From the NCBI RefSeq assembly GCF_040869045.1, contig NC_090324.1, positions 59,239,346-59,303,345 on the forward strand: a stretch of DNA of 64,000 nucleotides, read 5' to 3'. A program made the position numbers and the translations under genes. Below are positions 56,212-64,000 of this stretch, in pieces. The stretch is from Eurosta solidaginis. Its lineage: Eukaryota > Arthropoda > Insecta > Diptera > Tephritidae. The notes beneath the pieces were generated by a model, which ran no database searches, was not told where the DNA came from, and saw only the letters and a list, made by a program, of their open reading frames with translations. Position 1 is the stretch's first letter. Every line of letters begins with the position of its first letter.

Positions 56212-57785
56212 TTAAAGATCTGCGTCTCGCAGGTCAAATGAAAAACCTGAGGGGGTTATGGTATGTACCGAATGGCTATTACTTTCTGATGGTAGGCTAG
56301 CTTCTAGGTAATCAATTTTATATGTGGATATACCCTTCATGATCTTATTGGTGTTCGTACCACAGCTCCACTGTTCAGAGATTTCTTGGAGGTCTGGTTT
56401 TCTAATGTACCATCTCCATAGGATAACAGCGACCACGATTATTGCGCATATTGTTAGGGCTTCTGTAACGATAGAAAAATTGATCTTCTCATTAACGTAT
56501 CCTAAATACTTAACATTCTCCATCGTGACGTCGTGCACATATTCTAGGTTGACCTTCATTGTGTGATTCCTGACTTTCGAAAGGACGGCTGGCAATGCCT
56601 GCGCTGTCATTACCTCGTTGCTGGAAAATACTTGCTCACCTATCTTGACTGTTTCGTTGCTTAGTTGGATGATGTAGGTGCCATTAATGGTGCTTGAGGC
56701 ATTGCTGCTACTGATCATGCCTTGGTAGTTTGAGAGGAATATTGTATTGTCGTTTACCAATTGTACAATTGATCCGTTTCGTCTGGTGAACTGGCAGCTA
56801 GCGTCTCCACCTTTTAGTAGTCGTGGAATACAGCTGTCCTCTTCCAATTTCGACAAGGATTCTGACTTACATATTGTAGATGAACTGATTACCATGCAAT
56901 TTCCCGTCACTCCGTATGTTTCCTCTTGATTTACGAGCATCCTGTCAAACGGTAGATCAAGTTGCTTATGTTCGTAGATGCCAGCGCGAGTGATCAGAAA
57001 ATTATATTTGTTAGGTGTTACTTTTGGCATCGAGAGCACGTAGAGGAGAAGTGTCCCATTCGTGTATACTGATGGTTGACCGTATTCAATATCCTCGATT
57101 ACGTTCTGGTATGGAAGGTCTCTACTTCTGACAGTACTTGGTTGACCTCATCTGTGTCAAGTAGATTCGTTGTGACAATGCCCCGTTTTGCCGGTTGACA
57201 TGCCCGCACAATTTCGTTTACCTCTTCGCGAATGAGCATGATGTTGTGTAGTGCATTTCGATCAAATTCCGTCGCCTCATTTTCTTTCGCTATGTAGTTA
57301 GTGCGATTCACCACCTCGTCGATTTTCTTTAGGACTTCCTGGGTGGCGGTGAAGAGTTTTTCATTGATCTTATATTGGTGGTTATTGCTTTGAATGACTT
57401 CATTTTGGCTGGGGAGAATGTAGTTCCAGTCGGTTGCTTCCGCTGATCCTGCTAACCATTTCCATGCTGAGCCTATCCAGTCTATAGAGCGACTGACCCT
57501 TGCTTTACCTGTGCTACCCGTAAGTTCTTCAATGTGTTCCAATGTTTGGTTGATGTATAGATGCGCCAAAATATGGTCGTCAGCGCTCTTCATTAAACGG
57601 TTTGCCAAACTTTCCATTTGCGTCATAATTGTAACATATTGCTGTAGATTAATAACGTGAACCAGCTTGAAGGATCCACCAATGATCCATCCATTCCCGT
57701 TTTGGATAATTATGATTGGGGTTTTATAGTGAAATATATGGAGGGCGCTGATGGCTGATGCCAGCAGTGGGAATCTCGAAGGATG
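56212..57785 (-). pseudogene. env: Errantivirus env, one frameshift
   Basis: The frame opens after a stop near 57788 with a hydrophobic signal-like segment and no ATG, as expected if env is made from a spliced RNA. 57626-57099 contains a possible furin-type site (RVSR) followed by an apolar stretch. A shift near 57115 moves the reading into a second frame, whose first ATG is at 57039. That frame carries several Cys, N-glycosylation sites (NGT, NAS) and a transmembrane helix about 60-70 residues before the end (ALTICAIIVVAVILWRW), then a cytoplasmic tail. Env of errantiviruses is a membrane fusion protein related to baculovirus F proteins. The break makes this copy incomplete. Confidence 0.8.
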
Positions 57786-57788
57786 TTA

Positions 57789-58170
57789 TTAGTGTTAGTG
57801 TGTTAGTAATTGTTAGCTTAATCACAAATATTTGTTTTATAAGATTGTTTGTATTTTTTCTTTTTTCCTCTAAGTTTAAAACTGAAGTTAATTTCAAAGG
57901 AATATGTTTCTTTCGGAATTTTAATATTATGACATTGTAAGAGAGGAACAATTTTATGTTTGTTTATTTTTGATTAAACTTTACATTTTACGATTGTTAA
58001 TTGCTTTAGTTTCGGTTAGTATGTTAGTGTTAATTTAAATAAAAAGATGGAAATAAAAAATTTTAGTTAGATGCAAATAACTTAATAAAAGGTAAAAAAT
58101 TAGTTAAGAATAAAGTGAAATGAAAATAAATAAATGAAAAGCAAAAAAAAAAAAGTTTTTTTTTCTTTTT
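57789..58170. other. Non-coding stretch between env and the repeat array
   Basis: AT-rich. I see no frame or clear splice signal; an env splice acceptor may lie near 57790 but is not obvious. Confidence 0.4.
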
Positions 58171-58179
58171 CCTGCTTGT

Positions 58180-59352
58180 CCTGCGGATTAGGCGCAGGTT
58201 AACATTGTTAATATTCTTATATTCTTTTCTTAAACTTTTTTTTTCTTTCCCGCGGATTAGGCGCAAGGAGTATCAAGATGTGTTTTGCGGATTGTATTTA
58301 TCTTTTTTCATGCGGATTAGGCGCAATCTTGCAAGCACAATTATTCTTTGATTGCTTTCTTTTTTATTAGTATTTTTTATAAAATTTTCTTTTTTCATCC
58401 TCCGGATTAGGCGAAGGATTAAGTATCAATATGTGTTATGCGGATTAGGCGCAAAACTATTTTTCTCTTTTTTTCTTGCGGATTAGGCGCAAGTCTGCAA
58501 TAAAAATTATTCATATTTGTATTCTTTTTTCTTCTTTTTCTTCTTTGTCTTTTATTTCTTTTTTTTGTTTTTTCCTTTTTTCATCCTCCGGATTAGGCGA
58601 AGTATTAAGTATCAATATATGTTATCCGGATTAGGCCCAAAATTGTTTTTCTCTTTTCTCTTGCGGATTAGGTGCAAGTTTGCAATAAAAATTATTCATA
58701 TTTTGTATTCTTTTTTCTTCTTTGTCTTTTTTTCTTTTTTTTCTTTTTTCATCCTCCGGATTAGGCGAAGGATTAAGTATCAATATATGTTATGCGGATT
58801 AGGCGCAAAACTATTTTCTCTGTTTTCGTGCGGATTAGGCGAAAGTTTGCAATAAAAATTATTCATATTTTGTATTCTTTTTTCTTCTTTGTCTTTTTTT
58901 CTTTTTTTTTTTCTTTTTTCATCCTCCGGATTAGGCGAAGGATTAAGTATCAATATATGTTATGCGGATTAGGCGCAAAACTATTTTCTCTTTTCTCTTG
59001 CGGATTAGGCGCAAGTTTGCAATAAAAATTATTCATATTTTGTATTCTTTTTTCTTCTTTGTCTTTTTTTCTGTTTTTTTTTCCTTTTTTCATCCTCCGG
59101 ATTAGGCGAATGATTAAATATCAATATATGTTATGCGGATTAGGCGCAAAACTGTTTTTCTCTTTTCTCTTGCGGATTAGGCGCAAGTTTGCAATAAAAA
59201 TTATTCATATTTTGTATTCTTTTTTCTTCTTTGTCTTTTTTTCTTTTTTTTTCTTTTTTCATCCTCCGGATTAGGCGAAGGATTAAGTATCAATATATGT
59301 TATGCGGATTAGGCGCAAAACTATTTTCCCTTTTTTCGTGCGGATTAGGCGC
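58180..59352 (-). repeat. Repeat array with 21 GCGGATTAGGCGCAA sites, between pol and env
   Basis: A 15-base core, GCGGATTAGGCGCAA or close variants such as CCGGATTAGGCGAAG, occurs about 21 times from 58183 to 59338. From 58396 on it is organised in larger units of about 170 bp (starts near 58396, 58582, 58750, 58920, 59091 and 59260), each with three cores separated by long T-rich runs on the plus strand. Long frames here come from the repeats and are not genes. Confidence 0.95.
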
Positions 59353-59640
59353 AACTTTGTATAAATTCGGTTTAAATTATTTTGTCGGATAGAGGTCCAT
59401 ACTGCTCTCGAACTAGCTATGGGGGATCGTGTGATCCGTTTTGAAGGCAGCGTAGCCATTTGTCAAATTCGATGGCGCCACCCGCTACTAAGGCACGATT
59501 TGTCCCACTAATAAGCCGGGCTCTTGTAGTAATGAACATGTCCTTTGTTTCAATAAAAAAAGGGTTTTCTGAGAATTAATTTATCTCTGTATCTTTGGTT
59601 TTTTTAATATTTTTTTCTTGTTTTTTTTTTTTTTGGGTTT
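59353..59640 (-). other. Spacer between repeat array and pol end
   Basis: A mixed stretch without a convincing frame. Its right part (about 59560-59640) is T-rich. Confidence 0.4.
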
Positions 59641-60785
59641 TGTGGATTTTTTTCCCACTAACTGTGGTTACGGACACCTTGTTATCTTTTGCGACAATTT
59701 CTATTTAGTATATGGGTTTTTGTTTTCCCTTGATCTGTTTGTCCTTCACGTATATGCTATCCATTTCATCATAACGCTCCGGTAGAGATCTTCTTTTATT
59801 GTGCCGTTCAATATACTCTAGTTGTTTTTGATTCAGTAAGGTTTTTAAATATTCATTTGTTTTCCTGCTTTTTTCGAGGAGTTAGCCGCTTTTGCGCGAT
59901 TGAAAAATACCTCAGTGGGTTTCCGGTTTATAACGGAATGAATGGAGTTATTATAGCGATCTACTGCTATATTTACTAGCTCTTTGATTTTTAACCTAGG
60001 GCTGTCTATCTTCAGGCATCTGATTATTTCGATTAAGGTGGAATGAAGCCTCTCGACTTGACCGTTCACCTCGCTTCTCTGAGAAGGTGTACGATACAGC
60101 ATAACTCCCAATGACTCTAAAAGATTTTTTTTTATTGGGCTAATAAGACCGCGCTCGTTGTCGGTCACGAGGATATCTGGGGTTGTAAAGTAGTGCAAGA
60201 GTTTGGCTATTTTGTCCTTGAGGTGCAAAGTGGACTTATTTATCGGGTGAAAGAGTTTTGCGAACTTAGAAAATTTGTCAATGCAGCTCAGAAATTTTTC
60301 TCCTTGTATTTCGAAAATATCGATGTGAATTATTTCGCAAGGACGCGATGGGTTAGGTGTGTTTTGTAACTCCGGTTTATTGAGACGTCTGTCATATTTA
60401 CTGACTTTACAAGTTTCGCAAGACGAGACATAGCCCCTGATTGTGCTGCTCATTCTTGGAAAGTAGTACCTCTCTAGAATTTGTTTTTTATTCTCATTGG
60501 CGTTGCGATGAGCTCTTTTGTGCTCCGTCCATACTACTTCACAGATTCTGTCGGGATCTCTTAGATCCTCTACAATGCACTGAGCTACTCGGATCTTATA
60601 TTGCGTGAAATTTTCCAGGTATACTTTCTGAAGAAGTCCTAATTTACTCTCTGGCATTTTTATTCCGTTAGTAACGTTTGGCCTAAGTTTTACCTTCAGA
60701 ACATTAATGAGCTCCTCTTCGCCGACTCCATCTATCTTTAAATAATGTCGCGAGTAACCTAGATGGGGTTCTTCAAATATTTCTA
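59640..60785 (-). pseudogene. pol: Errantivirus integrase
   Basis: From a frameshift near 60785 the frame continues into 60657-59845. It contains a zinc-binding region (HKRAHRNANEN, CETCKVSK), the first catalytic Asp in IIHIDIFEIQ, the second in VTDNERGL and the Glu in VNGQVERLHST, so the D,D-E triad is present. The frame ends at 59845-59847; a further stretch in another frame reads LLNQKQLEYIERHNKRR down to about 59700. Integrase inserts the cDNA into the host chromosome. Breaks are a shift near 60785 and another near 59850. Confidence 0.85.
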
Positions 60786-62243
60786 GTCTACCCCAAATAA
60801 AATCTGGTTTCTAAATACGTTTATGGGAACTTCAACGAAGGGTATAAGGTCGGAGTTGTCCTGTTCTGCACTATGTACGGTATCACCGGCCTCGTTTCCA
60901 GAATCCGCTGTTGACCCTGTGGTTGCATTTTGACTAGCGGCATCATATGTGGACGTTGTAAGGGGGTTTGCATGAGTTTTGAGTCGGGACAGTGCGTCAG
61001 CCACGACGTTAGATTTGCCAGGTTTATAACTTATTTCGTAATTATATTCTTCGATCCTGGCCTTCCAACGTTTTAGCTTGGCGTTGTAGTTTCGGTTACT
61101 TAAAGAGAAGGTTAGGGGTTGGTGATCTGTAAATATTCGTATTTTTTTTGCTCCATACAGGTAGTTCCGAAGGTTATCCAGAGCCCACACGATAGCAAGC
61201 ATTTCTTTTTCGTTTGTTGCGTACGCCTCTTCTGTAGTGGTTAGGCTTCTTGATATGAATGCTATGGGCTTGTCTTTGCCATCATAGTCCTGTGATAGCA
61301 CCGCTCCAATAGCGAAATCGGAGACATCGGTCGTAAGGTTAAAAGATTTGTCGAAGTTAGGGAAAGTCAGGACCTCGGAGGTCGTCAGTATATCTTTGAG
61401 ATTCGCGAACGCTTCCTGTGCTTCCTTGTTCAAGTTAATGGGTACCTTTTTCGATTGTGTTGCCCTTACCTGTGCGTGTTCTCCTCGTGTGAGGTTGGTA
61501 AGAGGTTTTGCAATTTTTGCGTAATCTCGAATGAATTTACGATAATACGATATTAGTCCTAGGAAGCTCTTAAGCTCCTTTAAGTTAGACGGAGGCAGCA
61601 TGTTTTTAATGGAATTTTCTTTCTTTGGGTCAGGAAGTATTCCCTCAGAGGTCACAATATAGCCAAGAAATTCTTCGCTTGTTTTTAGGAAGTGCGTCTT
61701 GTCAATGTTAACCTTGAGACCCGCGGCTAGGAGCCTCGCAAGGATAGTCTCAATGTCCTTTAGATGAGTGGTTTCATCTTTACTAAAGATTATAATGTCG
61801 TCGATGTATACAAAGCAAATACGACCTATAAATTCTTTTAAAACGTCGTCTATTATGCGCTGGAAGATAGAGGGTGCATTTTTCAGACCGAAAGGAAGCC
61901 GCAAAAATTCGTATTTTCCATTCATGGTGGAAAATGCCGTTTTTGGTATATCACTTTCTTTCATTGGGATCTGGTGAAATCCCGAAGTTAGGTCAAGTGT
62001 CGTAAAATACTTTGCACTACCGAGACTCGCAATGGTGCCATTAATGTCAGGTATGGGATAGGTGTCAGGGATGGTTACAGCATTTAGCCGTATGAAGTCT
62101 ATCACCATTCTATACTTTTTTTCCCCATCTGCCTGGGATTTCTTTGGGACAATCCATTTGGGTGAGTTGTAAGGACTTTTTGAAGGACGAATTATGCCTT
62201 CTGCTATTAAGTCTCGGATTTGCTTTTCCACCTCCTCGCGCAT
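60783..62243 (-). CDS. pol: Errantivirus RT and RNase H
   Basis: A 486-codon frame without stops. RT motifs in order: SPYNSPKWIVPKK, YRMVIDFIRLN, FTTLDLTSGFHQIPM, RLPFGLKNAPSIFQ and the YIDD active site at 61797-61808, then LGYIVTSEGI and FLGLISYYRKFI. RNase H follows with TTDVSDFAIGAVLSQ, EKEMLAIVW, TDHQPLTF and VVADALSRL. A small shift (near 62244) separates it from the protease frame. RT makes the cDNA; RNase H removes the RNA. Confidence 0.9.
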   Translation of the reverse strand: MREEVEKQIRDLIAEGIIRPSKSPYNSPKWIVPKKSQADGEKKYRMVIDFIRLNAVTIPDTYPIPDINGTIASLGSAKYFTTLDLTSGFHQIPMKESDIPKTAFSTMNGKYEFLRLPFGLKNAPSIFQRIIDDVLKEFIGRICFVYIDDIIIFSKDETTHLKDIETILARLLAAGLKVNIDKTHFLKTSEEFLGYIVTSEGILPDPKKENSIKNMLPPSNLKELKSFLGLISYYRKFIRDYAKIAKPLTNLTRGEHAQVRATQSKKVPINLNKEAQEAFANLKDILTTSEVLTFPNFDKSFNLTTDVSDFAIGAVLSQDYDGKDKPIAFISRSLTTTEEAYATNEKEMLAIVWALDNLRNYLYGAKKIRIFTDHQPLTFSLSNRNYNAKLKRWKARIEEYNYEISYKPGKSNVVADALSRLKTHANPLTTSTYDAASQNATTGSTADSGNEAGDTVHSAEQDNSDLIPFVEVPINVFRNQILFGVD

Positions 62244-62244
62244 A

Positions 62245-62796
62245 TTAAATGGGGTTTACGGTTGTGGTTCTGATTTCTGCCTGGACATTGGTTTGGATTT
62301 CCATGCCTCGGTCAACTGGGCCGAATAAATTTTCATATCGATGTAGGATCTCGTAGAGTTTATTTTTTGTAAGGTTCGTGATATCATTGCCGAAAGAAAT
62401 GTTTAAGGTAATGCTGTTGACCTGCTGCGCCACCTTCCGCTTAAGGGGAAGCACAATATCTGGTTTTAAAATGAGAGTGTTGAGCTCCCAGTCTAGGACT
62501 GCTTTAATTTCCGACAGCGTGTCATCCCCTATTATCCCATCAAATGATCTAAGCTCTGGAAGAACAAAAAATGTGGTGGGAATATCAGTGCCTACGAATT
62601 TAAAAAAATGTCCGCATATTTTCCTGTCTACATTTATAGTTCCTCCTGCGGAAGTTACCTTAAACGGTTTTTCTACTGGCGTAGTATTTTGAGCTACGCG
62701 TTCGCTTATATAATTTTTGTTCGCCCCTGTATCCACTAGAAATTCTAAAATACCTAAATTCTGCGTTGCGCACTCTAGATAAGGTACGCCGGACAC
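62245..62796 (-). CDS. pol: Errantivirus protease
   Basis: 183 codons with LVDTGANKNYIS (DTGA at 62722-62733) and a FDGIIGDDTL segment of retropepsins. It overlaps the end of gag by 22 bases in the -1 frame, so a -1 frameshift at the gag end is likely, as in other errantiviruses. It stops at 62245-62247 just before the RT frame. Confidence 0.85.
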   Translation of the reverse strand: MSGVPYLECATQNLGILEFLVDTGANKNYISERVAQNTTPVEKPFKVTSAGGTINVDRKICGHFFKFVGTDIPTTFFVLPELRSFDGIIGDDTLSEIKAVLDWELNTLILKPDIVLPLKRKVAQQVNSITLNISFGNDITNLTKNKLYEILHRYENLFGPVDRGMEIQTNVQAEIRTTTVNPI

Positions 62797-63998
62797 GAGG
62801 CTCCCATGGTAAAACTTACTTGGTCCCCCGTGGTTTGTTCTTTGTTGGTTTCGATTTGTTCTTCATCAACCGGTACTAGATGGAAAAGTTTTTGCTGCTT
62901 GCTAGGGTTTCTGTCTGAATATCCTGGGGAACTTGTACCCCTCTTGGCGCTGTCATATCTTGAAAATCGAGTGCCACCTGTCTGGAGGGTTTGAGTTGAT
63001 GGTTCTGCTTCTGCTCTTACCACCGCCAATGGGGTGCTGTTGCTACTCCAATTTTGGGTAGACTGATTGCTTATTCGAGTTTGCGCTGATCCTGAGTAGG
63101 AAGGTCTAGGCCTTCGTTGGTTGCCATTCTGCCACACGCGGTTGCCATTTGGTTGCACTGAATTTCTTTGAGCGGGATAACCCTGGTCGTGGTTGGAATA
63201 ATTCCTTTTAAAAAATTTTGGGGCTGAAGGTTGGTAGTTGTCATTAAAATTTGTATTATCCCTGTGGAAGGGTGGGCGGTAAATAGAGTTCCTGCGGTCT
63301 AAATTTAAAATTGTCAGACATGCCGAATATGCTTCGGGTAGTGTTTTCAAGTTCTGAACTAGGAGAAATGCAGGCAGATCCCCGTTTAGGCCCCTAGTGA
63401 AGACATCTAATGCTCTTCGACGATGTGCCTCTGCCAATGCCTCTACTGTTTCCCCGTGTGCATACTTTTCCGCCTTTATGGTATTAATCATTAGGGACAG
63501 TTGTTTTTGAACCTGCTCATAAAAGTCGGACATCTTCTGACGCCCTTGTGACATTAACGTCAATTGCTGATCCAACGTTTCCATATCCCTTATATCAACG
63601 TAATGCAGGGAAAGAATTTCCTTTACCCTGCCCCAGTCGGAATCTAGTATATTGTGCGCAAGTAATGCAGAGTCTGCTGCGCCCCTAATCTTCCCCCTAA
63701 TGTGCCTCAAGATGGCTGCGTAAATCGGCTTATGCCGCACTATTTCTTAATCCTTTATTACCTGTTCTACACTATGGACCCAGGAGCCGTAGTGCTCCCG
63801 TGTTCCATCGAATACCTGCAACTCTTTTACGCAGTCCGGCAGCTTAGCCACCTCCGCTAGCCCGACCTCCGTCCGAGGACTAACTAGAGGTTCTACAGCC
63901 GGTTCTGGCATGCTTTCCAATGACTGCCTGCGCACTTCCTCCACTTGGGCTTCTAGCCTCTCCAGATTACTACTGAGCCCTGGCAAAGACTCATCGTT
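62775..63998 (-). pseudogene. gag: Errantivirus gag, one in-frame stop, 5' end outside
   Basis: The frame is open past the window edge, so its start lies beyond 64000. Early residues form a helix with LERLEAQVEEVRRQSLESM. The capsid region has LQVFDGTREHYGSW, LRHIRGKIRGAA, SDFYEQVQKQL and RALDVFTRGLNGD. The C-terminal part is Gln/Asn/Arg/Ser-rich without a zinc knuckle. One stop (TAA, 63747-63749) breaks the frame. Gag forms the particle around the RNA. Confidence 0.9.
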
Positions 63999-64000
63999 AT

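Larger units (their letters stand above)
55767..64000 (-). mobile_element. Errantivirus (gypsy-like endogenous retrovirus of insects), 5' end outside the window
   Basis: On the minus strand: gag (beyond 64000 to 62775), protease and RT/RNase H (62796-60783), integrase (about 60785-59640), a repeat array, env (about 57785-56212) and the 3' LTR (55767-56202). The presence of env and the lack of a zinc knuckle in gag put it with errantiviruses rather than 412-like elements. It landed in a TATA run next to the AT-rich array. Several single-base breaks are present in gag, pol and env, so it is a young but defective copy. Confidence 0.9.

Noticed and set aside
58517..59274. Frames rich in Phe, Ser and Ile on the plus strand within the 170-bp repeats
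   Set aside because: They are translations of T-rich spacer and repeat core, with no domain and no sense-strand counterpart.
58180..59352. Possible CRISPR array made of the 15-base repeats
   Set aside because: Spacers are themselves repeated low-complexity DNA; the repeats belong to an errantivirus body.

Overview
This 64-kb window looks like a stretch of AT-rich insect chromosome, probably from a higher fly. A tephritid fruit fly is my best guess, from remembered repeat families rather than any decisive marker. I found no intact host gene. Almost every supported feature is a transposable element or a piece of one: Ty3/gypsy elements of the 412/mdg1 type, an insect errantivirus with an env gene, BEL/Pao, Penelope-like elements, three LINE types, a tRNA-derived SINE, an autonomous-type Helitron, Helitron-like non-autonomous elements, and a small TIR element. 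The elements sit inside one another and most coding regions are broken, as in pericentromeric or piRNA-cluster DNA.

Left block (1-17640). A gag fragment (998-1690, minus) and a 540-bp LTR with a TATA box (1972-2511) come first. A 5'-truncated Penelope-like element follows (2826 to about 17640). It is split by a 3-kb non-autonomous repeat with about thirteen 129-130-bp tandem units (3859-6817), a complete 6.9-kb 412-like element G1 (7078-13994, two 453-bp LTRs, TAAT target duplication), and an inverted second copy of the non-autonomous repeat (14014-17243).

Middle block (17640-27737). This is a mosaic: an unidentified dispersed repeat present twice, SINE copy 1, two separated halves of another 412-like element whose order is reversed, a jockey-type LINE fragment, an RTE-type LINE fragment, and a 5' fragment of a Helitron on the minus strand (24074-26412). 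An AT-rich array of about 160-bp repeats (26413-27737) ends the block.

Helitron block (27738-55266). A Helitron with a TC 5' end and a CTAG 3' end encodes a broken HUH Rep/PIF1-like helicase (31756-36651). Its 5' portion carries a gene-like segment with an intron that may be captured. It is interrupted by tandem repeats plus a BEL/Pao fragment, by SINE copy 2, and by an 18.5-kb insertion with TTGG target duplications. That insertion is a 412-like element G2 (36715-55233), which itself hosts a head-to-head Penelope inverted dimer (37717-42670), a nearly intact CR1/L2-like LINE (43981 to about 48690, minus), SINE copy 3 and a small TIR element.

Right block (55267-64000). More of the AT-rich repeats, in opposite orientation, are followed by an errantivirus on the minus strand (55767 to beyond 64000). 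It has a 436-bp 3' LTR, env, a 21-site repeat array between pol and env, then integrase, RT/RNase H, protease and gag. The 5' end lies outside the window.

The coding parts work only within each element: Gag and Pol for the LTR elements, RT with a GIY-YIG nuclease for Penelope, AP-type endonuclease plus RT for LINEs, Rep/helicase for the Helitron. All but a few carry stops, frameshifts or deletions. All assignments come from reading motifs; no database search was run.
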